Shown here piece after piece: positions 17,493 through 25,518 of a stretch of 64,000 bases of DNA. Below the pieces are notes generated by a model. It was not told the origin of the DNA, made no database searches, and saw nothing but the letters and a program-made list of their open reading frames with translations. How positions within the stretch are numbered: position 1 is the first letter of the stretch; every line of letters starts with the position of its first letter. Source of the stretch: Parabacteroides sp. PF5-6 (lineage in GTDB: Bacteria; Bacteroidota; Bacteroidia; Bacteroidales; Tannerellaceae); assembly GCF_029504695.1 (NCBI RefSeq), contig NZ_JAQFIN010000001.1:186001-250000 (forward strand), given 5' to 3'. The position numbers and the translations under genes are program-made.

Positions 17493-18830
17493 TCAAAAGT
17501 ACCAGGTAGCCACGGAGAAGTAAATCACCACCCCCAGAATATCACAGACTGAGGTGATCAGCGGTGCGCTTGCCGTTGCCGGGTCGGCTTTGAATTTCGT
17601 AAAGATAAAAGGCAGGGACATACCAATCAGACTACCGGTGATTACCGTCAGTGTCATGGTGATCGCCACCACGACGATGACTTCGGGCGCCCGGAAGCCG
17701 GCAATCAATACCACCCCAAATGCCATTGTTACCCCCAAAAGCAAGGACACCAATAACTCTTTGCCCAAAAGTTTGAGCCAGTTCTTCATCTGCACTTCGC
17801 CGACGGCCAGGGCACGGATCATCAGTGTCGCCGATTGCGACCCGGCATTGCCTCCACTGCCAATCAAGAGCGGCAAGAAGAAGACCAGCGAGACCACCGA
17901 AGCAATGACCGACTCGAAGCAGGCAATCGCCGCACCGGAGAACACATTCATAAACACCAAGGCAAAGAGCCAGACAATGCGTTTCTTGTACAAATAGGTA
18001 ATCTTCGCTTTGAGCGGATTGATAACGGCGTCCTGGATCGAGCCGAACCGCTGGAAGTCCTCCGTATGTTCTTCTTCGACCACATCCATCACGTCGTCGA
18101 AGGTCACAATGCCGATCAATGTGCCGTCGCTATCAGTCACCGGCAGGGCTACGCGGTCCTGATCCTGAAACTGCCGGATGGCGACTTCCTGGTCGTCGTA
18201 AGCGCTCAGGGCGGTAAAGCGGTTATCGGTCAGTTCCGTGATCCGCTGTTCCGGGCGGGCGAGTATCAGTTCTTTGATCCGTAAGTCGTCCAAGAGCTTC
18301 CATTGCTCATCGACGATGTAGATCACATTCAAGGTTTCCGAATTGCGTCCGAACCGGCGGATATGATCGAGGGCTTCCGCAACGGTGAAATGCGGCTTGA
18401 GCGCGACATACTCCGGCGTCATCAGTCGTCCGATACTGTCTTCGGGATAACCCAATAGTTTGATGGTAATGCCTTGTTCTTTGGGTGACATCATCTGCAT
18501 CAGGCGTTGACTTACTTTGCCGGGCAACTCTTCGAGGAAGGCTGTACGGTCGTCCGGGTCGAGGTCGTTCAACAGGTTGGTGATCTTGTCTCCGTTGACC
18601 GCCAACTGCTCAATAATATCCTCCTGCTCGTCGTGGGAGAGGTACTGAAAAGTCTCCTTTGCCATCTCACGGGGCAAGAGGCGAAAGAGGATAATCCGTT
18701 CTGTTTTAGGAAGTTCTTCTATTATTTCTGCGATCTGGTTCGGGTCGATTTGGCTCAATTCTATTTTAAGCGCTTTCCAGTTCTTCTCTTCAATAAGACC
18801 CAGGAATAGTGTTTTGAATTCATTCATCAT
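17493..18830 (-). CDS. mgtE: MgtE magnesium transporter
   Basis: Mg2+-gated Mg2+ channel of the inner membrane, 445 residues. N-terminal superhelical domain (LSQIDPNQIAEIIEELP, LPREMAKETFQYLSHDEQEDI), two CBS domains (residues about 130-250, e.g. IGRLMTPEYVALKP and LPVTDSDGTLIGIVTFDDVMDVV), a plug helix, then five membrane helices from about 285 with the pore motif PLLIGSGGNAGSQSATLMIRALA. It is alone on this strand and has a long leader with a small upstream frame and competing hairpins (18836-18934). The start at 18830 has a second ATG directly after it. Confidence 0.95.
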   Translation of the reverse strand: MMNEFKTLFLGLIEEKNWKALKIELSQIDPNQIAEIIEELPKTERIILFRLLPREMAKETFQYLSHDEQEDIIEQLAVNGDKITNLLNDLDPDDRTAFLEELPGKVSQRLMQMMSPKEQGITIKLLGYPEDSIGRLMTPEYVALKPHFTVAEALDHIRRFGRNSETLNVIYIVDEQWKLLDDLRIKELILARPEQRITELTDNRFTALSAYDDQEVAIRQFQDQDRVALPVTDSDGTLIGIVTFDDVMDVVEEEHTEDFQRFGSIQDAVINPLKAKITYLYKKRIVWLFALVFMNVFSGAAIACFESVIASVVSLVFFLPLLIGSGGNAGSQSATLMIRALAVGEVQMKNWLKLLGKELLVSLLLGVTMAFGVVLIAGFRAPEVIVVVAITMTLTVITGSLIGMSLPFIFTKFKADPATASAPLITSVCDILGVVIYFSVATWYF

Positions 18831-18835
18831 TCAAT

Positions 18836-18886
18836 CTCCTTACATTTTTGGCTCTGTAAGGAGCGGCAATACGTGACCTTACAGAG
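18836..18886 (-). promoter_or_regulatory. mgtE leader: two mutually exclusive hairpins over the start region
   Basis: In the mRNA sense: CTCTGTAAGG (18886-18877) can pair with CCTTACAGAG (18861-18852), a perfect 10-bp stem. CTCCTTACA (18863-18855) can instead pair with TGTAAGGAG (18844-18836), a perfect 9-bp stem that closes the AGGAG site five bases before the mgtE start. The two stems share CCTTACA, so only one can form. The layout is that of a translational switch; the 14-codon frame at 18890-18934 ends three bases before the first stem. Confidence 0.65.
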
Positions 18887-18889
18887 TAG

Positions 18890-18934
18890 TTAATTACTTC
18901 GTTTTCTACAACAACTGTCAGGTACGTCGTCCAT
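18890..18934 (-). CDS. Candidate 14-residue leader peptide of mgtE
   Basis: ATG at 18934 to TAA at 18892-18890 reads MDDVPDSCCRKRSN. It lies about 45 bases after the predicted transcript start and its stop codon is three bases from the first leader stem. The start has an A/T-rich context. An acidic/proline N-terminus followed by basic residues is also seen in the MgtL leader peptide of enteric bacteria, which senses Mg2+ by ribosome destabilisation. Expression is not proven; 15 codons could occur by chance. Confidence 0.4.
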   Translation of the reverse strand: MDDVPDSCCRKRSN

Positions 18935-18986
18935 TATGATAAATAATTTAGTGAATAATACGGGTATTCCCGTTTGTTTAGCGGTG

Positions 18987-18994
18987 CAAAGGTA
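18987..18994 (-). promoter_or_regulatory. -7 box TACCTTTG of mgtE
   Basis: Reverse-strand TACCTTTG. It implies a leader of about 150 bases before mgtE, which also contains the hairpin ACGGG-aata-CCCGT (18960-18973). Confidence 0.6.
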
Positions 18995-19080
18995 CGTTTT
19001 TTTTGCCGAAAGCAGATCGATGTGCGCAGATATTTCTATTTTTACACACTTAAATGAATTGCGTTAGAACTAAAAGAAGT

Positions 19081-20160
19081 ATGAAGAAACAACCTTTTAT
19101 CGTAGATGTACACTTAGACCTGAGCATGAATGCCTTGGAGTGGAACCGTGATTTACGGGAGTCGGTCGCTGAACTCAACCGCCGTGAAACCGGTATGACC
19201 GACAAGCCCGACCGGGGCAATGCCACTGTCTCTTTCCCCGAACTCAGAAAAGGAAACGTCGGCTTGATTGTCGCCACACAGATCGGCCGTTACGTAACTC
19301 CCGACAGTCCCCTTCCCGGTTGGCTCTCTCCCGAACAGGCTTGGGCACAGACACAGGGACAACTGGCCTGGTACCAGGCAATGGAAGAAGAAGGGCAGAT
19401 GCGCCAGATCCGGACACGCGAAGAGCTCGACGCCCACCTGGCGGAATGGAACGCGGAGGACGCGCCGGAAAACAAACCCATCGGATATGTATTGAGTATC
19501 GAAGGAGCCGACTCCATCGTTCGGGTGGATTATCTGCAACGGGCGTATGAATACGGTCTGCGTGCCGTCGGTCCGGCGCATTACGGTCCGGGACGTTATG
19601 CCAACGGGACCGATTCGAACGGACGGTTGAATGCCATGGGTGTAGAGCTCTTGAAAGAGATGGATCGCCTGGGCATGATCCTGGATGTGACCCACCTGAA
19701 CGACGACGCTTTCTGGCATGCTTTGGAGATCTATCAGGGACCGGTATGGGCAAGCCATAACAACTGCCGCGCCTTTGTCGATCACAACCGCCAATTCTCC
19801 GATGATATGATCCGGGCACTGATCGAGCGAGATGCCGTGATCGGTGTCGCATTGGATGCCTGGATGATGGTGCCCGGCTGGGTCAGAGGCCAATCTACCC
19901 CTCGAGGAATGAATTGCTCGATGGAGATCATGGGAAATAACATCGACCGCATCTGTCAGTTGGCAGGCAATGCCAATCATGCCGGTATCGGTAGCGACCT
20001 GGACGGTGCCTTTGGTACCGAACAATGTCCTTACGACTTGGAAACCATCGCCGACCTGCAAAAGATACCGGATATACTAACGAATCGGGGATATGCCGGC
20101 GAGGATATCGAGAAGATCTTGTCGGGCAATTTCATCGGTTTTATGCGCCGATCGTTGTAA
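19081..20160 (+). CDS. Membrane (renal)-type dipeptidase, M19 family
   Basis: Zinc dipeptidase of family M19, 359 residues from ATG 19081. Metal ligands are seen in IVDVHLDLS (His, Asp), YVLSIEGADS (bridging Glu), ILDVTHLNDD (His) and VWASHNNCR (His). These enzymes cleave dipeptides, including those with a C-terminal D-residue. No signal peptide, so cytoplasmic. An in-frame ATG at 19054 is possible but adds only a short basic stretch. It is divergent from mgtE; its likely partners are the D-amino acid genes at 14568-17492. Confidence 0.9.
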   Translation: MKKQPFIVDVHLDLSMNALEWNRDLRESVAELNRRETGMTDKPDRGNATVSFPELRKGNVGLIVATQIGRYVTPDSPLPGWLSPEQAWAQTQGQLAWYQAMEEEGQMRQIRTREELDAHLAEWNAEDAPENKPIGYVLSIEGADSIVRVDYLQRAYEYGLRAVGPAHYGPGRYANGTDSNGRLNAMGVELLKEMDRLGMILDVTHLNDDAFWHALEIYQGPVWASHNNCRAFVDHNRQFSDDMIRALIERDAVIGVALDAWMMVPGWVRGQSTPRGMNCSMEIMGNNIDRICQLAGNANHAGIGSDLDGAFGTEQCPYDLETIADLQKIPDILTNRGYAGEDIEKILSGNFIGFMRRSL

Positions 20161-20344
20161 GGAAAGCCGTGTATGATCTTTTTTTCAAGAGTTGTCGAAC
20201 ATTTTTAATACTTTTTTTGTTTTCAACTAAGAATAGCTCAGCGAAATGCTCCAGAGAGGGGTTTGAAGGTTTGAAGACTTGAATTACAAGATTTTGAAAT
20301 GGCTTTTTTCGCTGTCGTTTTATGGAGATATAAACAAATTGCGC

Positions 20345-20352
20345 TATCTTTG
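20345..20352 (+). promoter_or_regulatory. -7 box TATCTTTG before the LruC lipoprotein gene
   Basis: TAnnTTTG match 33 bases before the start at 20386. Confidence 0.65.
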
Positions 20353-20385
20353 TCGCAACAAAAAGAATAAGTAAATATTGATTTT

Positions 20386-22674
20386 ATGAAGTATTTGAAA
20401 TTTTTACGCGTAATGCCTCTGGCATTTCTTTTAACCGTAGTAATCAGCGCTTGCTCCACGCAAGATGTGTATGAACCAGATCCCATCGATCCGGAAAAAC
20501 CGGAAGAACCCAATGTACCTTCTGTTGATATTGATTGGCAAACGTTTGCAAAGACAACCTTGAGTGTCCGTGTGAACGATGAGTATAATGGAGAATTCTA
20601 CTATACCGTAGAAGCTTATGTCAACAATCCGGCAGTCGAAGAAAACGCGAAGCTAATTGCCGGCTCCGGCCAGAAGACGAATAAAACGGTTGCGTATAAC
20701 CGGGAAATCACGCTGCCTGCCGGGCTTGAAACGCTTTATGTGATGATCACCGATCCGTTCCAACGCAAACGGGTATATGGCGTAGCCGTACAGGAAGGTA
20801 CGATCTCTCTGCAGATTGGCGAAAACAATGTGCCGGTTACCCGCGCGGGTGCTTTCACGGCTAACAGCTTGCGGACGGATGATGCGCCAGATATTGATTT
20901 TACGTATGGCGACGATGTGATCGCTTTGTCGGGATCGGGTGCTGTCAAACTGGAAAATGGGAAGAACTATATCGTAAAGAAAGGCGAAACATACTCCGGA
21001 CAGTTGACTTTAGGAAGTAGTGCCTATAAATTATATGTGGAAGGAACGCTGTTGTTGAATATCGCAAAGAAGAGCACCTTGCAACAGGGAGCGGAACTCT
21101 ATGTGCTTTCCGGTGGTGTATTGAAAGGCTCGGCAACAAAAGAAATCTTTATGATTGGTTCTGCAAAAATGGCTATTCAGAAAGGGGGCGTCGTGGGTGA
21201 TGCTTCAGATAAGAGCCTGATAAAAGTGTTGGATATGACAGATACCGCATTGTTTGTTAACTATGGGAGTTTCTATGGACAGACTTTTGATATGACATCC
21301 AAAGCCCAGACATATAACTATGGAACAATGGAGTTGGATCTCTTAGTCACTTCGGATAATACCAATCCGATCGTGAATGAAGGAACGATCACAACGACGA
21401 ATCTCAAACTGACCAACGGAACGCTGGCCAACGTAAACCTGTTAGAAGCTGGCACGTTGACAATGAACGGAGGTACAATCACCAATACGCATACCCTGGA
21501 AGTAGGTGCGGGTGCATTAACAAACGGTACAGTATCGAATAGTTGTCTGATCTCTTTTGAAACGTTGACAGTGAGTGGTACGACAGTCAATCTGGCTACC
21601 GGTGCTTATCTCTATGCGGGCAATACAACCAAAGCAAGTGGAATGAAACTGAATATGGATGACAGCTCGATTTGGGATGGCGAACGTATCATGTTTGACG
21701 GCGCTGCCAGCGATGTGAAAGGTATAGGGGCGGGTTATGCCTTGTTCCGCGTGAAAGATATTGTTGTCAAAGGTTGGCAGAAAGTGAAATATTTAGGCGC
21801 TGTGGAGATTGAAAAAGAAACGCATACGGTGGAAGCCAGCTCGTATATATTGGACGGTAGTGCGGCCTTTGCGGATGGAAAAGCAACGGTTGAGATCCAG
21901 CCGTCTGACTGTAACAATAATACCGGGAACTACAACCCCGGTGAAGGCGAAGGCGATGTGACGGATACCTATCAGGAAACAGAAACAATGCCGTACACCT
22001 ATATGTTCGAAGACAACTGGCCGGCACAAGGCGACTACGATATGAACGACCTGGTGGTATCGATTGAATTGCTCAATTCAACCAGCGGAGATAAGACGAC
22101 AAGTACAGAGGTTGTGGCCACCTTGTATGCTGTGGGTGCAACCAAAGTGTTAGGCTTAGGCTTCCAGTTGGATGGTATCCGCGCTTCATCGGTTAGCGAT
22201 GGGGAAGCCGGACAGGACTATGCCGTCTACCGTCTCTTTACCGATGCGCATGCTGTATTGGGTGGGGAAGCCGGTAAGCAAATCAATACCTATAGAAAGG
22301 ATTGTGAACCCCAGGTTATTAGAAAGACTGTGGAGTATACTACGCCGATCGCCGGAGTAGTTAACGTAAGCAACTTCAACTTGTTCATTGTTTTGGAAGA
22401 TTTCGATCTGGATAAGCGAAATGAAGTACACATGCCTGGTTTCAAAGGAACCAATAGAGCGAAAACGCATGCCAATAGCTCGGATACTTACATCGATGTA
22501 GATGGTTGGATGTGGGGCTTAGCTATTCCGCAAACCGACTTTACGACTTTCCCGAAAGAAGGGGTGAGAATCGACGAAGCTTATAAAAATTTTGATACTT
22601 GGATAAGTGGGAGCGATACGCCGGATTGGTATCGCTATCCGATAGATGGCCAAGTCATGACCTTTGAAGAATAA
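20386..22674 (+). CDS. LruC domain-containing lipoprotein
   Basis: Large exported lipoprotein of 762 residues (LAFLLTVVISACSTQD, Cys23). After a linker rich in Pro, Glu and Asp, residues about 175-500 are a low-complexity beta-rich region with many Thr/Gly/Asn repeats, likely a beta-helix. The C-terminal third is an LruC domain: YMFEDNWPAQGDYDMNDLVV near 543-562, then LGLGFQLDGIRAS and WMWGLAIPQTDFTTFPKEGVRIDEAY. LruC proteins of Bacteroidota are surface or secreted proteins of unclear role. Single-gene unit with its own promoter and terminator. Confidence 0.85.
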   Translation: MKYLKFLRVMPLAFLLTVVISACSTQDVYEPDPIDPEKPEEPNVPSVDIDWQTFAKTTLSVRVNDEYNGEFYYTVEAYVNNPAVEENAKLIAGSGQKTNKTVAYNREITLPAGLETLYVMITDPFQRKRVYGVAVQEGTISLQIGENNVPVTRAGAFTANSLRTDDAPDIDFTYGDDVIALSGSGAVKLENGKNYIVKKGETYSGQLTLGSSAYKLYVEGTLLLNIAKKSTLQQGAELYVLSGGVLKGSATKEIFMIGSAKMAIQKGGVVGDASDKSLIKVLDMTDTALFVNYGSFYGQTFDMTSKAQTYNYGTMELDLLVTSDNTNPIVNEGTITTTNLKLTNGTLANVNLLEAGTLTMNGGTITNTHTLEVGAGALTNGTVSNSCLISFETLTVSGTTVNLATGAYLYAGNTTKASGMKLNMDDSSIWDGERIMFDGAASDVKGIGAGYALFRVKDIVVKGWQKVKYLGAVEIEKETHTVEASSYILDGSAAFADGKATVEIQPSDCNNNTGNYNPGEGEGDVTDTYQETETMPYTYMFEDNWPAQGDYDMNDLVVSIELLNSTSGDKTTSTEVVATLYAVGATKVLGLGFQLDGIRASSVSDGEAGQDYAVYRLFTDAHAVLGGEAGKQINTYRKDCEPQVIRKTVEYTTPIAGVVNVSNFNLFIVLEDFDLDKRNEVHMPGFKGTNRAKTHANSSDTYIDVDGWMWGLAIPQTDFTTFPKEGVRIDEAYKNFDTWISGSDTPDWYRYPIDGQVMTFEE

Positions 22675-22700
22675 TATAAAAATTGAGGTATAATGAAAGA

Positions 22701-22726
22701 GGCGTTGTTTCGGCAACGCCTTTTTT
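22701..22726 (+). terminator. Rho-independent terminator of the LruC gene
   Basis: GGCGTTG and CAACGCC pair around tttcgg, followed by six T. Confidence 0.9.
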
Positions 22727-22743
22727 GTTAGAGAAAAAAAACG

Positions 22744-22751
22744 TACCTTTG
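22744..22751 (+). promoter_or_regulatory. -7 box TACCTTTG before the 22793 operon
   Basis: TAnnTTTG match 41 bases before the start. Confidence 0.65.
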
Positions 22752-22792
22752 CTTGGGATATCTGTTTTGTAAGTCATACAAAAGAATAACCT

Positions 22793-23536
22793 ATGAAGAA
22801 AGAAGAAGATGTTTTCAGGCAATTCCATGACTCTTTTAGCCAGCTCGAGGGACATTTCCATATATTGGAACAACGTGTTCCGGTGAAAGTACAAATGGAA
22901 TATTTTAAGTGCTCGGAAGAAATACGAAAGCAGGTATCTCCGGATTCATTGACAGAAGAAAAAGTCAATTCCTTATTCGATTTGTTGGAAATCCCTGACT
23001 CCTCGGTGAAAGAAAAGAAACATTTGCTTACGACGTTGGCTATTTCAAAATCCGTAAAGGCTTACCGCTTGCTGGAAGACTATGTAAGACATCCGGATGA
23101 CCGGCTGGTCGACTGGGCGTATATGGCTTTGATGGAATCGCGTATCTCGCTTGAGTCCGAATTCTCCAATGAAAAACAAATCTATATCTCCACCGGGCTG
23201 GGAGGGAAAGAAGGAAGGCTGCGGTTCTACGTGTTGTTTATAGCCAAAGACCGGTTGCCATTCCAGGAATATCAATGCCGTGTCATTGAACGGGAATTCC
23301 CTTATCAGCTCTCTCATGCGGATTGTGAGATCGAACGGCTGACGATAAAGACCAATCATGTCGAAATGATCTTCCTTGTTCCGGTTCGCGCCGATATTAA
23401 AGGTATTCTGGATAAGGTGATCAGCGAATGTAATCAGTATGGTGATTTCCTTGCGAATATGTTTACCATCACCAATGTGAAAGAACTATCGGAAAGCGAA
23501 GTCGCCGATATAATAAGTCAGGATGGAAACGATTAA
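22793..23536 (+). CDS. Conserved-looking protein of unknown function, coupled to gtrA
   Basis: Protein of 247 residues that I do not recognise. It is soluble, with an alpha-helical first half (SLTEEKVNSLFDLLEI, HLLTTLAISKSVKAYRLLEDYVRHPDDRLVDWAYMALMESR looks like one or two HEAT-type helix pairs) and a mixed alpha/beta second half (RLRFYVLFIAKDRLPFQEYQ). It is first in an operon, overlapping gtrA by 14 bases, and gtrA overlaps the glycosyltransferase by four. A role with the lipid-linked sugar system is inferred from this coupling only. Confidence 0.7.
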   Translation: MKKEEDVFRQFHDSFSQLEGHFHILEQRVPVKVQMEYFKCSEEIRKQVSPDSLTEEKVNSLFDLLEIPDSSVKEKKHLLTTLAISKSVKAYRLLEDYVRHPDDRLVDWAYMALMESRISLESEFSNEKQIYISTGLGGKEGRLRFYVLFIAKDRLPFQEYQCRVIEREFPYQLSHADCEIERLTIKTNHVEMIFLVPVRADIKGILDKVISECNQYGDFLANMFTITNVKELSESEVADIISQDGND

Positions 23537-23909
23537 GCAAGCTTTGAAATATGGACTGGTAGGAGTCGGCAATACGGCTATTACCGCTTTGGTGATTTGG
23601 GTGATGATGAAGCTTTTTGGCTTTTCGGATGTGATTTCTAATGTGACAGGTTATGTGGCCGGTCTTCTGAATAGCTTTATTTGGAATAAGCAATGGACAT
23701 TCAAGAGTTCCATGGGGTGGGTGAGTAGCGCTCTGCGTTTCGGACTGGTCTTCGTCGTTTGTTATCTGATGCAATTGGGCGTATTGCTCTACCTGAATAA
23801 ACACCTGGCGATCGATCCCTATTACAACCACCTGATAGCGATGGCGTTTTATACAGTGATCAATTTTGTTATGAATAAATACTTTACCTTTAAGTCTTAC
23901 GAGAAATGA
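23523..23909 (+). CDS. GtrA-family membrane protein
   Basis: Small membrane protein of 128 residues with four helices, GtrA/DPMS3 family: KYGLVGVGNTAITALVIWVMM at the N-terminus, SNVTGYVAGLLNSFIWNKQWTF, and NHLIAMAFYTVINFVMNKYFTF at the end. GtrA is thought to flip undecaprenyl-phosphate-linked sugars across the inner membrane or to partner the enzyme that makes them. The glycosyltransferase that follows overlaps by four bases, the usual GtrA-GtrB pairing. Confidence 0.9.
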   Translation: METIKQALKYGLVGVGNTAITALVIWVMMKLFGFSDVISNVTGYVAGLLNSFIWNKQWTFKSSMGWVSSALRFGLVFVVCYLMQLGVLLYLNKHLAIDPYYNHLIAMAFYTVINFVMNKYFTFKSYEK

Positions 23910-24847
23910 AAAAGCTGGCCGTAATCATCCCCTGTTTCAATGAAGAACAGGTTATTCATGAGGCATACAGACGAACGAAAGCTGTATTTGAGTCACTGCC
24001 CAATCCGGCAGAGATCATCTATATCAATGATGGAAGTCGGGATCAGACCCCATTGCTATTGGATGAGATCGCGGCGAATGATACCCAGGTGAAAGTCATT
24101 CATTTCTCCCGCAATTTCGGTCACCAATCCGCTGTGACGGCCGGTATTCATCACTGCGATGCCGACCTGGCCATTATCTTGGATGCCGATATGCAGGATC
24201 CCCCCGAATTGATTCCGGAGATATTGAAACTTCAGGAAGAGACCGCAGCCAATGTGGTGTATTGCGTGCGTAAGAGCCGTGCGGGAGAAAGCCGATTCAA
24301 ACTGCTTTCCGCTAAACTGTTCTATCGCACGATGAACGCCATGAGTGAAGTGGAATTCCCTTTGGATACCGGCGATTTCCGTCTGATCGACCGCAAGGTG
24401 ATCGACGAATTCAATCAATTGAAAGAGAAAGGGAAATACATCCGCGGACTGGTCAGCTGGGTGGGATTCAAGCAGGTGCCTTTTTATTATGAGAGAGAAG
24501 CACGTATTGCCGGGGAAACCAAATATCCCTTTCGCAAGATGATCCATTTTGCCTCGACCGCCCTGCTCTATTTCTCCAAGAAACCTTTGACGACCGTTAT
24601 CGGTTTGGGGTTTCTGGCCGTATTGGTCGGAATTATCCTGGCAGTCTGGTTTACCCTGGGTAAGCTTTATGGCTTCAGTAACGCCGAGTCGGGCTGGACC
24701 TCTATCATCTTTACGATCATTTTCTTTGGCGGAGTGCAACTGATCACAGTCGGCGTCTTGGGACAATACATCGGTATCCTTTTCGACGAAATCAAAGCCC
24801 GTCCGGAATATATCATTGATGAAAAGCGAAACTTCACGTCCGATTGA
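23906..24847 (+). CDS. GtrB-like polyprenyl-phosphate glycosyltransferase (GT2)
   Basis: Family 2 glycosyltransferase of 313 residues, the DPM1/GtrB/ArnC type. Seen: VIIPCFNEEQVIHEAYRR near 5-22, IYINDGSRDQTPLLL, DLAIILDADMQDPPELIPEI (DxD region near 92-100), VEFPLDTGDFRLIDRKV, YEREARIAGETKYPFRKMI, then two membrane helices (residues about 230-255 and 270-295). It transfers a sugar from a nucleotide donor to undecaprenyl phosphate; the sugar is not known. Confidence 0.9.
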   Translation: MKKLAVIIPCFNEEQVIHEAYRRTKAVFESLPNPAEIIYINDGSRDQTPLLLDEIAANDTQVKVIHFSRNFGHQSAVTAGIHHCDADLAIILDADMQDPPELIPEILKLQEETAANVVYCVRKSRAGESRFKLLSAKLFYRTMNAMSEVEFPLDTGDFRLIDRKVIDEFNQLKEKGKYIRGLVSWVGFKQVPFYYEREARIAGETKYPFRKMIHFASTALLYFSKKPLTTVIGLGFLAVLVGIILAVWFTLGKLYGFSNAESGWTSIIFTIIFFGGVQLITVGVLGQYIGILFDEIKARPEYIIDEKRNFTSD

Positions 24848-24965
24848 TTCCATCCGGAGGATTCCACCCCTAATCTTTTCTTGTTCGGGGAGCTGTGTCA
24901 AATGTGAAACATTTAATCTCAAAAATGATATCTGTTTATTAAGTGAAACATATACATTTGTACAA

Positions 24966-25084
24966 ACTATCTGTAATCCTCTTTGAGAATCAACCACAAA
25001 CCTGAGTGTATATATGTAAAGAATAATGTTTTTAAAGGATGGTTCAGCAATCACTTATGGCGATTCGCTGAACCCTCTTTTTTT
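24966..25084 (+). ncRNA. Candidate small RNA between promoter and terminator
   Basis: A -7 box TACATTTG (24953-24960) with TCTG 18 bases upstream (24931-24934) points to a start near 24966. A long terminator hairpin follows: GGTTCAGC (25041-25048) pairs with GCTGAACC (25067-25074), AATC inside pairs with GATT, then seven T. The roughly 119-base transcript has no convincing reading frame. The rest of the 420-base gap between the GT2 gene and tRNA-Pro shows nothing else I can support. Confidence 0.5.
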
Positions 25085-25186
25085 GTATACTCGTCCATAT
25101 TCAAGTTATGCGCAATCACCCGCGCTTCAGTCAGCATTGCCTGCATGTTCTTACCTATTCCATTGCCAAAAAAAAGCAGAATAAGT

Positions 25187-25216
25187 TTTGCTTTTTAAAA
25201 TAAAACCCTACCTTTG
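25187..25216 (+). promoter_or_regulatory. tRNA-Pro promoter, TTTG-N18-TACCTTTG
   Basis: -33 TTTG at 25187-25190 and -7 TACCTTTG at 25209-25216, 52 bases before the tRNA. This is the best two-part promoter in the window. Confidence 0.75.
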
Positions 25217-25267
25217 CACCGCATTCGAGGAAACCCCTTATATGCAACTCCAACATGTTGAAACCTT

Positions 25268-25342
25268 CGGGGTGTAGCGCAGTCCGGTTAGCGCACCTGC
25301 TTTGGGAGCAGGGGGTCCCAGGTTCGAATCCTGGTACCCCGA
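25268..25342 (+). tRNA. tRNA-Pro(TGG)
   Basis: Acceptor stem CGGGGTG with TACCCCG and discriminator A; D arm around agTCCGGTTagC; anticodon stem CCTGC/GCAGG around loop TTTGGGA with anticodon TGG at 25303-25305; T arm CCCAGGTTCGAATCCTGG. The CCA end is not encoded. All four arms fold. Confidence 0.95.
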
Positions 25343-25352
25343 CAGACAGAAA

Positions 25353-25387
25353 GTCAGACAGTTAAATGAAACTTGTCTGGCTTTTTT
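25353..25387 (+). terminator. Terminator after tRNA-Pro
   Basis: GTCAGACA pairs with TGTCTGGC (one G-T pair), followed by six T. Confidence 0.75.
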
Positions 25388-25412
25388 GTTTGTGGGGAAG
25401 TCTTTTTTTTAA

Positions 25413-25484
25413 CATCGCACTTTGGCCGAAAAACATTGCACTTTGGTCGAAAAAATATTGCACTTTGGTCGACCAAAGTGCAAT
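25413..25484 (+). repeat. Array B: ATTGCACTTTGGTCGA units at 21-22 bp, last one inverted
   Basis: Units begin at 25413, 25434 and 25456, with core AyTGCACTTTGGyCGA. The last copy is followed at once by its reverse complement, giving a perfect 28-bp palindrome centred on GTCGAC (25457-25484). A single copy of ATTGCACTTTGG recurs at 45501-45512. It lies between the tRNA terminator and the end of the lipoprotein gene on the other strand. Confidence 0.9.
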
Positions 25485-25518
25485 GTTTTTTTGGCAGCCT
25501 ACACATAAAAGTTTCGCA

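Noticed and set aside
18836-18863. M-box riboswitch before mgtE
   Set aside because: None of the conserved M-box features are visible and the leader is too short and simple; the competing-stem reading fits better.
25051-25146. 31-codon minus-strand frame (MQAMLTEARVIAHNLNMDEY...)
   Set aside because: Composition is plausible for a gene remnant, but there is no promoter and it ends inside the small RNA terminator; too weak to call.
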